From Duganella sp. BuS-21 (lineage in GTDB: Bacteria; Pseudomonadota; Gammaproteobacteria; Burkholderiales; Burkholderiaceae_D): 64,000 bases of DNA. A model generated the notes under the pieces. That model had not been told where the DNA came from and ran no database searches. It was given only the letters and a program-made list of their open reading frames with translations. Shown in pieces: positions 1 through 10,335 of this stretch (its first letter is position 1; every line of letters begins with the position of its first letter). Where the stretch lies: positions 2,232,001-2,296,000 of the forward strand of contig CP097466.1 of assembly GCA_041874725.1 (NCBI GenBank), in the 5' to 3' direction. The position numbers and the translations under genes were made by a program.

Positions 1-437
1 TGGAACAGCAAGGCGCACAGATCGGCCGGCAGCAGTTGCGCCAGTTCGACCACTTGCAGCATGCCTTGCGCGTCGCTGGCCACGGCGCCGAGGAAGGGCG
101 CGGCCTGCACGCCGCTGTCGCGCAGCAGTTCGTTGCCCACTTCCTGCACGCCCAGCACGCGCTCGGCGCGCAGGCCTAGCGCGTGGTGCGCGCCGGCCGG
201 CGTCACGTAGTCGGCCACGATGATGCGGGTGTCGAAATGGTCCTCGCCGCTGGGCAGGCCGCTGGCGCGGCACAAGTCGATTACCGGCACCGGCGCACCG
301 TGCAGGTCCATGATGCCGGCCACGCTGTCGGGCGCCAGCGGCAGCTGCTTGAGTTCCACCAGCGGCAGCACGCGCAGCACGTCGCGCAGGCGCAAGCCAT
401 AGCGGTCGGCGCCGATGTGGAAGACGAGTAGTTTCAT
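1..437 (-). CDS. CheW-like chemotaxis adaptor (3' end cut by window)
   Basis: The reading frame starts at the ATG at 437 and runs off the window edge, so about 145 residues are visible. The protein begins MKLLVFHIGADRYGL and continues with a CheW-type beta barrel (VAGIMDLHGAPVPVIDL, then ADYV and GLRAERVLGV). CheW-type proteins couple chemoreceptors to the CheA kinase in the cytoplasm. The start lies 11 bases after the stop of the upstream receptor gene on the same strand, so the two are probably co-transcribed. It may serve those receptors specifically. A longer CheW-fusion protein cannot be excluded because the C-terminus is missing. Confidence 0.85.
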   Translation of the reverse strand, partial: MKLLVFHIGADRYGLRLRDVLRVLPLVELKQLPLAPDSVAGIMDLHGAPVPVIDLCRASGLPSGEDHFDTRIIVADYVTPAGAHHALGLRAERVLGVQEVGNELLRDSGVQAAPFLGAVASDAQGMLQVVELAQLLPADLCALLF

Positions 438-448
438 GGTGTCCGCCG

Positions 449-2263
449 TTATACCGCGACAGCGAAGTTGGCCACGCTGCTCTGCAGGTCGCCGGCCGCA
501 TACTGGAGCTGGTGCACCGCTTCGCTGGTGGCCTTGAGCGATTCCACGGTCTGCTGGGTGGCGTCGTTCAGCTGCATCATGGTGGCGCTGATCTGTTCCG
601 CGCCCACCGCCTGCGACTGCATCCCCTGCAGCACCAGGTCGAACTGCGGCGCCAGCTTCTGCACCTGGTCCATCACGCCCGACAGCTGGTCGGTCACCTG
701 GCGCACTTCGCCCACGCTGCGGCGGATCTCTTCGGAGAATTTGTCCATGCCCATCACGCTGGCCGATACGGCCGATTGCATCTCCTTGAGCATTTGCTCG
801 ATATCCCAGGTGGAGACCGAAGTCTGGTCGGCCAGGCGGCGGATTTCGGTGGCGACCACCGAGAAGCCACGTCCCGCTTCGCCGGCCTTCTCGGCTTCGA
901 TGGCGGCGTTCAGCGACAGGATGTTGGTCTGGTCGGCCACCTTGGTGATGGTAATCAGCACGCTGTTGATGTTGGAAGCCTTTTCCGACAACGCCGCCAG
1001 CTTGGCGTTGATCGAATCGGTGGCCGACACCATGTGCTGCATGGTGCTGTCCATGCGCTGCAGGTTGTTCTGCGCGTCGGCGGTGGCGCTGGTGGTGTAG
1101 TCGGCGACGGCGGTCGCTTCCTCCATGGTCTTGAGCAGTTGCGAGGTGTTGGCCGAGATTTCCTTGGTGGTGCTGAGGATCTCGACGCTGGTCTGCGCCT
1201 GCTCGATGCCGGTGGCTTCCTGCTGCTTGGCGGAGGCGGCGATTTCGGTGGCCGAAGTGGTGACCTGGATGCCGGCCTTTTGCACGTTGTTGAGCAGCGC
1301 GCGCAGGTTGACGAACATGCGGTCCAGGCCATTGGCCAACTGGCCGATGGCGTCGCTGCCTTGCACGTCGATCTTGCCGGTCAGGTCGCCCGACGCCGCT
1401 TTCGACACCACGCCGAGCAGCGAATCGACCTTGGACTTGAGCAGATTGGTGGCCGCCAGTTCGTTGGCCTGGTTGTCCTGGATCGCTTGCGCCATGCGGT
1501 TGAATTCCGTGGTCACCTCGCCCAGTTCATCGGCCGACAGCACCTGCGCGCGCGCCGACTGGTCGCCGCCGGCGATCCGGCCCACGGCCTGCGTCAGGTT
1601 GTTCAAGGGCGCCAGCAGCGATCCGACTAGCAGCCAGGCGATGCCGAGCGACAGCGCCACGCACACCACGCCGCCGACGGTCAGCACCGTGCGCATGGAC
1701 TGCTGCAGTTCTTCGGAAGCCTTGCTGCGCTCGACCAGCAGCTTTTTCTCTTCGGCCGCCGCGTCGTTCATCAATTTGTAGATGTCACCGATGGCCGAGG
1801 TGGCGCCGGACAGCTGCGGCGTGCGGCCCATGGCGTCGGCGGCGCCGGGCTTGTCGCCCAGTTCCTGGCGCATCTTGAGCTGGGACTCGATCACTTCGCC
1901 GGTCCAGACGCGGACCATTTCCGCCAGTTGCTTGAAGCGAGTCACCTGGGCCGGATTATCGGAGGTGATCTTTTGCAGCGCGGCGACCGATGCCGGGATG
2001 TCGGCCATCTCCTTGCGCGCGCGCTCAAGACGCTGTTCGCTACCGGTCAGGTAATAACCACGCGCCTCTACCTGCACTTGCAGCAGGTCGTTGCGCAGCA
2101 CGTCGATGTCCTGGATGACCTCCATCGTGTGGCGGTCCCACGCATTGGCCTCGGACAGGGTGTTGAAGCGGTTGTAGGCGATCGACAGCAGCACCAGGAT
2201 GATGGCCAGGATGGCACCGAAACCGAGGTACAGCTTGGTCTTGATACTCAGGTTTTTAAACAA
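449..2263 (-). CDS. Methyl-accepting chemotaxis protein (604 aa), copy 1 of a tandem pair
   Basis: Transmembrane chemoreceptor. An N-terminal membrane segment (about residues 10-30) precedes a periplasmic helical sensor resembling CHASE3, with YYLTGSEQRL typical of that domain. A second membrane segment near 190-215 is followed by HAMP and a long cytoplasmic coiled coil. The signalling tip reads NAAIEAEKAGEAGRGFSVVATEIRRLAD in two runs, which differs from the [14 protein letters not shown] tip of the other receptors in this window. The neighbouring gene at 2290-4104 has the same length, and the two C-terminal halves are almost identical, so this is a recent tandem duplication with a diverged sensor. 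The ligand is unknown. Confidence 0.93.
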   Translation of the reverse strand: MFKNLSIKTKLYLGFGAILAIILVLLSIAYNRFNTLSEANAWDRHTMEVIQDIDVLRNDLLQVQVEARGYYLTGSEQRLERARKEMADIPASVAALQKITSDNPAQVTRFKQLAEMVRVWTGEVIESQLKMRQELGDKPGAADAMGRTPQLSGATSAIGDIYKLMNDAAAEEKKLLVERSKASEELQQSMRTVLTVGGVVCVALSLGIAWLLVGSLLAPLNNLTQAVGRIAGGDQSARAQVLSADELGEVTTEFNRMAQAIQDNQANELAATNLLKSKVDSLLGVVSKAASGDLTGKIDVQGSDAIGQLANGLDRMFVNLRALLNNVQKAGIQVTTSATEIAASAKQQEATGIEQAQTSVEILSTTKEISANTSQLLKTMEEATAVADYTTSATADAQNNLQRMDSTMQHMVSATDSINAKLAALSEKASNINSVLITITKVADQTNILSLNAAIEAEKAGEAGRGFSVVATEIRRLADQTSVSTWDIEQMLKEMQSAVSASVMGMDKFSEEIRRSVGEVRQVTDQLSGVMDQVQKLAPQFDLVLQGMQSQAVGAEQISATMMQLNDATQQTVESLKATSEAVHQLQYAAGDLQSSVANFAVAV

Positions 2264-2289
2264 TTTTTTCTCCGGACTTTATTTGGGTG

Positions 2290-4104
2290 TCAGCTTGCCA
2301 CCGAAAAGGTGGCGACGCTGCTTTGCAGTCCGCCGGCCGCGTACTGCAGCTGGTGGACCGCTTCGCTGGTCGATTTCAGCGATTCCACGGTTTGTTGGGT
2401 GGCGTCGTTCAACTGCATCATGGTCTCGGTGATCTGGGAGGCGCCGACGGCTTGCGACTGCATCCCTTGCAGCACCATGTCGAATTGCGGCGCCAGTTTT
2501 TGAACCTGGTCCATCACGCCGGAGAGTTGATTGGTCACCTGGCGTACTTCGCCCACGCTGCGGCGTATCTCCTCGGAGAATTTGTCCATGCCCATCACGC
2601 TGGCCGATACGGCGGACTGCATTTCCTTGAGCATCTGTTCGATGTCCCAGGTGGAGACGGAGGTTTGGTCGGCCAGCCTGCGGATTTCGGTGGCGACCAC
2701 GGAGAAACCGCGTCCCGCTTCGCCGGCCTTTTCGGCCTCGATGGCGGCGTTCAGCGACAGGATGTTGGTCTGGTCGGCCACCTTCGTGATTGTAATCAGA
2801 ACGCTGTTGATATTGGAAGCCTTTTCCGACAGCGCCGCCAGTTTTGCGTTGATCGAGTCGGTGGCGGTGACCATGTTCTGCATGGTGCCGTCCATGCGCT
2901 GCAGGTTGTTTTGGGCGTCGGCGGTGGCGTGCGTGGTGTAGTCGGCCACCGAGGTGGCGTCCTCCATGGTCTTGACCAACTGCGAGATATTGGCCGAGAT
3001 TTCCTTGGTGGTGCTGAGGATTTCCACGCTGGTCTGGGCCTGTTCCATGCCGGTTGCTTCCTGCTGCTTGGCGGAGGCGGCGATTTCGGTGGCGGAAGTG
3101 GTGACCTGGATGCCGGCCTTCTGCACGTTGTTGAGCAGCGCGCGCAGGTTCTCGAACATGCGGTCCAGCCCACCGGCCAGCTGGCCGATGGCGTCGTCGC
3201 CGCTGACCGTGATCTTGCCGGTCAGGTCGCCGGCGGCGGCCTTCGAGACCACGCCGAGCAGCGAGTCCACCTTGGCGCGCAGATCGTTGGTGCTCGCCAG
3301 TTCCTTGGCCTGGTTGTCCTGGATCGATTGCGCCATCTGGTTGAAGGCGGCCGACACCTGGCCGAGTTCATCGCGCGAGTCCACTTCCACGCGGGCGTTT
3401 TGATCGCCGCTGGCGATGCGCTCGACCACGGCACTGAGGCGCATCAGCGGTCCGGCCAGCGCGCCGGACAGCACCGTGCCGATGACGATGGCCAGCACGG
3501 TGCAAACGCCGCCGCCCAGCACCAGCAACAGCATCATCGATTGGGACAGGTCGCTGGAGGTTTTGCTGCGTTCGGCCAGCAGGCGGTTTTCATCGTCGCA
3601 GACGTCGCGCAGCAGTTGGCGCACCTCGGTGATGGTCTTGGCGCCATTCAGCACGTCGGCCGATGTCGCCACCTGCTGCGACACGCCGACCTGCTGGTTC
3701 AAGGCCCGGCGCTTTTCCAGCAGCGGGTGGATCACCTTGTCGATCCAGGTTTGCATCAGGGGGGCGAGGCGCTTCAGGCGTTCCTGCTGGGCGGGATTGT
3801 CGGCCGTCAGGCGCGCGATCTCCGCCATGTGATGGCGCACCTTGTCTTCCTCGATCGGGATCGGCTTGGTGATGCTTTCTTCGCCGGTGAGCATGAAGCC
3901 GCGCGTGGAATTCTGCACCTGTATCAGGGCCGTTTCGATCTCGCGCGCCTGCAGCAGCACCTGCAGCGTGTGTTTGTCCCACTCGTTGGCGGTGGAAAGC
4001 CTGGTGAAGTTGTTGTAAGCGAGGGCCAGCAGGATGATGATGATGACGACAATGGCGCCGAAGCCACTGGCGAGTTTTTGTTTGATACTGAGATTTTTGA
4101 ACAT
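2290..4104 (-). CDS. Methyl-accepting chemotaxis protein (604 aa), copy 2 of a tandem pair
   Basis: Paralogue of the receptor at 449-2263, with the same 604-residue length and the same opening MFKNLSIK. The frame is open 14 codons further upstream, but the start at 4104 matches the paralogue. The sensor region (about 30-190) includes GFMLTGEESITKP, a CHASE3-like feature, and differs clearly from copy 1. HAMP and the signalling coiled coil from about residue 275 onward are nearly the same. It is first in an apparent operon of receptor, receptor and cheW, with a 26-base gap to copy 1. The signal sensed is unknown. Confidence 0.93.
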   Translation of the reverse strand: MFKNLSIKQKLASGFGAIVVIIIILLALAYNNFTRLSTANEWDKHTLQVLLQAREIETALIQVQNSTRGFMLTGEESITKPIPIEEDKVRHHMAEIARLTADNPAQQERLKRLAPLMQTWIDKVIHPLLEKRRALNQQVGVSQQVATSADVLNGAKTITEVRQLLRDVCDDENRLLAERSKTSSDLSQSMMLLLVLGGGVCTVLAIVIGTVLSGALAGPLMRLSAVVERIASGDQNARVEVDSRDELGQVSAAFNQMAQSIQDNQAKELASTNDLRAKVDSLLGVVSKAAAGDLTGKITVSGDDAIGQLAGGLDRMFENLRALLNNVQKAGIQVTTSATEIAASAKQQEATGMEQAQTSVEILSTTKEISANISQLVKTMEDATSVADYTTHATADAQNNLQRMDGTMQNMVTATDSINAKLAALSEKASNINSVLITITKVADQTNILSLNAAIEAEKAGEAGRGFSVVATEIRRLADQTSVSTWDIEQMLKEMQSAVSASVMGMDKFSEEIRRSVGEVRQVTNQLSGVMDQVQKLAPQFDMVLQGMQSQAVGASQITETMMQLNDATQQTVESLKSTSEAVHQLQYAAGGLQSSVATFSVAS

Positions 4105-4144
4105 GGCCGCTTCATTCTCTGTCTGGGTGTGCAAGCAATGTATC

Positions 4145-4180
4145 AAAAAAATGGCCGCTCAGCGAGCGGCCATTTTGATA
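4145..4180. terminator. Hairpin between argG and the receptor operon
   Basis: A 12-bp perfect stem (AAAATGGCCGCT paired with AGCGGCCATTTT) closes a 5-base loop and is flanked by A-rich and T-rich tracts. It lies just past the argG stop on the minus strand and upstream of the receptor start. It probably terminates argG transcription, so the receptors need their own promoter or read-through. Confidence 0.75.
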
Positions 4181-4195
4181 GCGGGCGAATGTGGC

Positions 4196-5428
<1,233 letters not shown>

Positions 5429-5482
5429 GGTGATTCCCATTTTGGTTAGCGTCGCTCCCGCGCAGGCGGCAGCCCATACTCA

Positions 5483-5513
5483 GCATGGATTCCCGCTGAT
5501 GCGGGAATGACAG
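5483..5513. repeat. dRS3-like short palindrome (ATTCCC-N8-GGGAAT)
   Basis: The gap between argF and argG contains CATGGATTCCCGCTGATGCG followed by GGAATGACA. This is a short hairpin of the form ATTCCC-N8-GGGAAT. A very similar unit occurs inside the element at 58994-59127. The same 20-base pattern is known from Neisseria as dRS3. A shared origin is inference. Confidence 0.6.
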
Positions 5514-5516
5514 TGG

Positions 5517-6443
5517 TTATTTATTATCGACGCGGCCGATCAGCAGGTACTCGATCAGCGCCTTCTGGATGTGCAGGCGGTTCTCCGCCTCGTCCCAGAC
5601 CACCGATTGCGGGCCGTCGATGACGTCGGCCGAGACTTCCTCGCCGCGGTGGGCCGGCAGGCAGTGCATGAACAGCGCGTCCGGTGCGGCGCGCGCCATC
5701 TTGGCGCTGTCAACGATCCAGCCGTCGAAGGCTTTCAGGCGGGCCGCGTTTTCTTCTTCGTAGCCCATGCTGGTCCAGACGTCGGTGTTGACCAGGTGCG
5801 CGCCTTGGCAGGCGTCCGACGGGTTCTCGAAGAAGGTATAGCGGTCGGTCGACACCAGCGACATGTCCATGTCGTAGCCCTTGGGCGTGGACACGTTGAC
5901 GTGGAAGCCGAACACTTCGGCCGCCTGCAGCCAGGAGTACAGCATGTTGTTGGCGTCGCCCACCCAGGCCACCGTCTTGCCGGTGATCGAGCCGCGATGC
6001 TCGTAGTAGGTGAAGATGTCGGCGAACACCTGGCACGGATGGTGTTCGTTGGTCAGGCCGTTAATCACCGGCACGCGCGAATTGGCGGCGAAACGCTCGA
6101 TGATCTCCTGGCCGAAGGTGCGCACCATGATGATGTCGCACATGCGGCTCATCACCTGGCCGGCGTCTTCCACCGGTTCGCCGCGGCCCAGCTGCGAGTC
6201 GCGCGTGTTCAGGTAGATGGCGGCGCCGCCCAGCTGGTGCATGCCGGCCTCGAAGGACAGGCGGGTACGGGTCGAGTTCTTCTCGAAGACCATGACCAGG
6301 GTGCGGTCGATCAGCGGGTGGTAGATCTCGTAGTTCTTGAACTTGCGCTTGATGAGGTGCGCGCGTTCGATGACGTACTCGTACTCTTCCAGCGTGAGGT
6401 CGGAAAACTGCAGGTAATGCTTGATCGGTTTTTGGATAGGCAT
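5517..6443 (-). CDS. argF: Ornithine carbamoyltransferase
   Basis: Transfers the carbamoyl group from carbamoyl phosphate to ornithine to make citrulline, the substrate of the neighbouring argG product. Carbamoyl-phosphate binding is marked by KNSTRTRLSFE near residue 55, and the ornithine loop by HCLPAHRGEE near residue 260. The 308-residue length is normal for this group. It is transcribed toward argG with a 73-base-plus gap, so the two may form a unit. The start lacks a strong ribosome site but matches the family N-terminus. Confidence 0.97.
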   Translation of the reverse strand: MPIQKPIKHYLQFSDLTLEEYEYVIERAHLIKRKFKNYEIYHPLIDRTLVMVFEKNSTRTRLSFEAGMHQLGGAAIYLNTRDSQLGRGEPVEDAGQVMSRMCDIIMVRTFGQEIIERFAANSRVPVINGLTNEHHPCQVFADIFTYYEHRGSITGKTVAWVGDANNMLYSWLQAAEVFGFHVNVSTPKGYDMDMSLVSTDRYTFFENPSDACQGAHLVNTDVWTSMGYEEENAARLKAFDGWIVDSAKMARAAPDALFMHCLPAHRGEEVSADVIDGPQSVVWDEAENRLHIQKALIEYLLIGRVDNK

Positions 6444-6544
6444 AATGACAACTGACAGATAGCTAAAGCTTAGCTGGTCAATTATAAAGGCAATTCGGCG
6501 GATCGGGCTAATCGCCGCAGAATCTCCTGTCTAGACAGGTGCTG

Positions 6545-9379
6545 TCACCGGCGGTAGATCTGGTTGGCGGCGGGCTGCTGGTGCGCCGGCGCTGTCAGAG
6601 GGAGATCGAGGGTGAACATGGTGCCGTCGCGCGCGCTGTGGACGGAAATCAGGCCGCCCATAAGCGAAGTGACAATGTTGTAACTGATCGACAGCCCGAG
6701 GCCGCTGCCGCCTTGTCCGAGCTTGGTGGTGAAGAAGGGATCGAAGATGCGCGACATGTGTTCGGGCGCGATGCCGCTGCCGTTGTCGCGGAACGTCACC
6801 TGCACCCGGCCTTCGGCCGGCGCTTGCGCGCGCAGCCACATGCAGCCGCCGCCTTCGCGGCTGAAGGCGTGCAGCAGCGCGTTGTTGATGAAGTTGGCGA
6901 TCACCTGGCCGTAGGGACCGGGATAGCTGTCGAGCGAGATGGTGTCCGGCACCTCGACCTCGATGCGGTGGTTGGCGGCGCGGATGCGGTTCATCATGGT
7001 GGCGATGACTTCCTGCGATACCTGCGCCAGGTTGAACTCGCGCCGCTGCTCGGTGGTGCGGTCCACCGCCACCTGCTTGAAGCTGTTGACCAGGTTGGCC
7101 GCGCTGGTCAGGCCGCGCATCACCAGGTCGTGCGCCTTGCGCGCGTCCTCCAGGTAGTTGGCCAGCGACGAGCGTTTCAGGCCGGTGCTGTTCATCTGCG
7201 TTTCCAGTTCCTCGGTCTTTTGCATCAGCGTGCTGGCGATCAGCAGGCTGTTGCCGATCGGCGTATTCAGTTCGTGCGCCACGCCGGCCATCAGCGCGCC
7301 CAGCGCCGCCAGCTTCTCCTGCGACACCAGCTGCGTTTGGGCGTCCTTCAGCTGGCGGTAGGCCTCGGCGTTATCGAGCGCGATGGCGCCGTAGGCGCAC
7401 AAGGTGCGGAAGATCAGGCGCTCGCGCGCGCCGTAGGCGTTGGGCATGGAGCACTGCACCGTCATCACGCCCAGCACCCGTTCGCCCACCGACAGCGGCA
7501 CGTAGATGGCGCTGGCCATGACCTGGGTGCCGGGCGCCAGGAAGATGTCGTTCGGGCCGGCCTGTGCCACGTAGATTTCCTGGCGCTCGCGCAGGCTGCG
7601 GGCGGCGTTGGCGCGCGGGTTGCCGATATCGATGGTGTTGCTGGCCAGCGGCACGCCGTTCTCGATGCCGAACACGCGGCTGATGGTGTCGCAGCCCGGA
7701 TCGCACATATATACCGCCAGCGAGTTGGCCGGCAACAGCGCCTGCACGTGGCGGTCCAGCGCCTGGAACACGGCGCCGGCGTCGAGGTGGGTGGTGATCT
7801 CCTGGCCGATGGCCGACAGGCGCTCCAGCGTGGTGGTGGTCTGCTGCAGCAGCTGCACGCGGCGCGCCTCGGCGGCGGCCAGCTCGCGGTGATGCTGGCC
7901 TTCGGCGCGCGCGTGTTCGGTCTGGTGCTGCACCTGCATGGCGATGGCGCGGTTGGTGGCGTCCTGGCTGTGGGTCTTTTCACGCGCGGCGGCCGATAGC
8001 TGGGCCGAAGCGTAGGCCTTCTGGTAGTCGCCGATCTGCGCGTATTCGCGCGCCAGCGCATCATGCAGGTCGCAGGGCAGGGTGTAGCCGTCGATATGGG
8101 CCGCCACCGCCAAGGCCTGGTGCAGGAAGTGCAGGGTGGCGTTCGGCTCCGTCATGCCGGGCGGCCTGGGCTGCTGGTGGCGCAGATGGATCAGCGACAT
8201 CACGCGCAGCGCCGCCACGTGGTTGTAGCGGTTGGCCTGGGCCTGCGCCAGTTCGGCCGCGCGCTCGGCCATCGCCAGCGCTTCCTGCGGCCGGTCGAGG
8301 AAGCATAGCGCGTGGGCCTGGCCGCGCCGCGCGATGCTCTGGAAATCGGCGTGCTGCAAGGCTTCGCTGCGCGCCTGCAGCTTGCGGAAGGCGTCCAATG
8401 CGGCGGTGTAGTCGGCCTTGTCGAGCGACAGGTCGCCCAGGTAGTGCAGGGCGGTGGCGTAGGCGCGCGCGGCCGACAATGGCGCCAGGATCTGCAGCGC
8501 TTCCTGCAGCAGCTCCTCGGTGGCGTCGAGCCGGCCGAGGCGGCGCATGGTGTCGGCGGTGTGCATCAGGCAGGCGCCGATGCTGCGCGGCCAGCCGGTG
8601 GGGCGCGCCAGATCGAGCGCGCTCTCCATCCATTCCAGCGCCGCGTGGTGGTCGTTGAGGACCGTGAAATCGAGGCCGATGTTGATGGCGGCGGTGATTG
8701 CCAGGCGCATCTGGCCGCTCTCCAGCGCCGCCTCGTAGCAGCGCAGGTAGTGGGCGGCGGCCGAGCCGAAGTCGCTGGACTGGCTGGCCGCCAGGCCGTA
8801 GTAGTCGTAGATCCAGCCGGCCACCGCCGGCAGCTTTTCGTCGTCCTGGCTGAAACGCCCGGCCCAGCGTTGCTGCGCGCTGGGCAGGTCGCGCAGCACG
8901 CTCCAGCGGGCGTTGACGGCGTCGGCGACGGCGTGGCGCTGGGCGTCGCCGGCTTGCGCGGCGGCGGCGGCCATCAGATCCAGTGCGTCCGAGGCGCGCG
9001 CGTGCTCGCCGCTGTCGATGGCGATCCAGGCGCGCAGCCAGTGGGCGTCGGCGCGGCCTAGCGGGTCGTTGAGCGTGGTGAAGCGGGCGGCGGCGTCGAC
9101 CGCCTGGTCGTCGGCCGCCTCCAGCTTGCCGGACAGCCAGGTGGCCTCGGCATGCACCAGCAGCAAGCGGGCGGCAATGGACTGGGCGTCCGCTTCGGGC
9201 AGGTCGGCGGCGGGCAGCAGGGTCAGGCCTTCGGCCGCCAGATCGAGGGCGCGCGGGGTGTCGCGCTGGCGCAAATGCCACGCCAGCGGCAGCAGCATCG
9301 GCAGCCGCGCAGGGCCGCGCAAGGTCGGCAGGGCTGCCTCCCAGTCGGCCAACGCGTCGTCGAGCGCAAACATGTCCAT
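6545..9379 (-). CDS. Hybrid-length sensor histidine kinase: TPR-like region, GAF, HisKA, HATPase
   Basis: A cytoplasmic sensor kinase of 944 residues with no clear membrane segment. Residues 1 to about 430 are Ala/Leu-rich helical repeats of TPR type. A short coiled coil and a GAF domain (about 525-670) follow. The phospho-acceptor box is GVAHELNTPIGNS with His at about 702. The ATPase has the N-box FINNALLHAF (near 830), DNGSGI and GGSGLGLSISYNI (near 895). The start at 9379 is chosen because GAGGGA precedes it. A much longer open frame upstream only overlaps rsgA. No response regulator is adjacent, so its output partner is not in the window. It follows rsgA by 53 bases. Confidence 0.88.
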   Translation of the reverse strand: MDMFALDDALADWEAALPTLRGPARLPMLLPLAWHLRQRDTPRALDLAAEGLTLLPAADLPEADAQSIAARLLLVHAEATWLSGKLEAADDQAVDAAARFTTLNDPLGRADAHWLRAWIAIDSGEHARASDALDLMAAAAAQAGDAQRHAVADAVNARWSVLRDLPSAQQRWAGRFSQDDEKLPAVAGWIYDYYGLAASQSSDFGSAAAHYLRCYEAALESGQMRLAITAAINIGLDFTVLNDHHAALEWMESALDLARPTGWPRSIGACLMHTADTMRRLGRLDATEELLQEALQILAPLSAARAYATALHYLGDLSLDKADYTAALDAFRKLQARSEALQHADFQSIARRGQAHALCFLDRPQEALAMAERAAELAQAQANRYNHVAALRVMSLIHLRHQQPRPPGMTEPNATLHFLHQALAVAAHIDGYTLPCDLHDALAREYAQIGDYQKAYASAQLSAAAREKTHSQDATNRAIAMQVQHQTEHARAEGQHHRELAAAEARRVQLLQQTTTTLERLSAIGQEITTHLDAGAVFQALDRHVQALLPANSLAVYMCDPGCDTISRVFGIENGVPLASNTIDIGNPRANAARSLRERQEIYVAQAGPNDIFLAPGTQVMASAIYVPLSVGERVLGVMTVQCSMPNAYGARERLIFRTLCAYGAIALDNAEAYRQLKDAQTQLVSQEKLAALGALMAGVAHELNTPIGNSLLIASTLMQKTEELETQMNSTGLKRSSLANYLEDARKAHDLVMRGLTSAANLVNSFKQVAVDRTTEQRREFNLAQVSQEVIATMMNRIRAANHRIEVEVPDTISLDSYPGPYGQVIANFINNALLHAFSREGGGCMWLRAQAPAEGRVQVTFRDNGSGIAPEHMSRIFDPFFTTKLGQGGSGLGLSISYNIVTSLMGGLISVHSARDGTMFTLDLPLTAPAHQQPAANQIYRR

Positions 9380-9432
9380 CACGGTCCCTCGGGCTAATTG
9401 CCTCAAGGCATTATAGACACAAACCCTTGTAA

Positions 9433-10335
9433 TTAGTACAGGGTCTGTGAAGATTCGTGCAAGAGCTGCCCGTACAGCGTGTGGCGCATTTTGGCGATTT
9501 TGCCTTCCTGGACAGCGGCCAGTACCGCGCATTGCGGTTCGATCAGGTGACGGCAGTTGTAGAACTTGCAATGACCGAGATACGGTTCGAATTCTACAAA
9601 AGCGCGCTCCAGCATGCCCTCGCTCAAATGGTAGAGGCCGAACTCCTGGAAGCCCGGCGAATCGATGATGGCCGAGTCCGGCCCCAGCGCCGGCAGCGTG
9701 TACAGGCGGGTGAAGGTGGTGGTGTGCTTGCCGGTGTCGAGTGCGGCCGAGATTTCGCGCACGGCGATGTCGGCCTCGGGGATCAACAGGTTGATCAGCG
9801 ACGACTTGCCCATGCCGGACTGGCCGATCAAAATCGACGACTGGCCGGCCAGCAGCGGCTTGAGCACGGACAGCGTGTGCTCCGGGTTGGCCTTGGCCGA
9901 GACCTCGTGCACCGGATAGCCGAGCGAGGAATAGGCGCGCACGCGTTCGCGTGTGCGCTCCAGCGACGCCACCACGTCGGTCTTGTTGAGGATCAGGTGG
10001 GCCTTGATACCGGCTGCCTCGGCCGCCACCAGCGAGCGCGACACCAGGTCGTCGGTGAAGCCGGGTTCGGTGGCGACCACGATGAACAGCTGGGTCAAAT
10101 TGGCCGCCAGCAGTTTGGACTTGTACTGGTCCGAGCGGTACAGCAGCGTCTTGCGTTCCTCGATCTTGTCGATCACGCCCTGGTCGGGCGAGGTCATGGT
10201 GATGTTGACGAGGTCGCCGACGGCGACGTTGGTCTTCTTGCCGCGCGTGACGCACTGCAGCTTGACGCCGTCCGCTTCCGCCAGGTAGTGGCGGCCGTGG
10301 GCGGCGATGATGGTGGCTAGACGTTGATCGCTCAT
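9433..10335 (-). CDS. rsgA: Ribosome small subunit-dependent GTPase A
   Basis: A circularly permuted GTPase that helps late 30S subunit maturation. The order of motifs is permuted as expected: NKTD comes first, then [12 protein letters not shown] (G1) and DSPG (G3). The C-terminal zinc knuckle is [14 protein letters not shown]. An N-terminal OB-fold (about 1-75) is present. The start ATG at 10335 shares the sequence ATGA with the stop of the upstream peptidase gene, so translation is probably coupled. The length of 300 residues is normal. The longer open frame upstream is read-through in the shadow of the peptidase gene. Confidence 0.95.
   Translation of the reverse strand: MSDQRLATIIAAHGRHYLAEADGVKLQCVTRGKKTNVAVGDLVNITMTSPDQGVIDKIEERKTLLYRSDQYKSKLLAANLTQLFIVVATEPGFTDDLVSRSLVAAEAAGIKAHLILNKTDVVASLERTRERVRAYSSLGYPVHEVSAKANPEHTLSVLKPLLAGQSSILIGQSGMGKSSLINLLIPEADIAVREISAALDTGKHTTTFTRLYTLPALGPDSAIIDSPGFQEFGLYHLSEGMLERAFVEFEPYLGHCKFYNCRHLIEPQCAVLAAVQEGKIAKMRHTLYGQLLHESSQTLY

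Noticed and set aside
6526..6539. Perfect palindrome CCTGTCTAGACAGG after the kinase gene as an arginine operator
   Set aside because: It does not resemble the known ArgR box and lies at the 3' end of the kinase gene, not at the argF promoter in a clear position.
9380..10255. N-terminal extension of the histidine kinase frame to 1236 codons
   Set aside because: The extension overlaps rsgA out of frame and has Arg/His-rich nonsense sequence; a proper ribosome site precedes the inner ATG at 9379.
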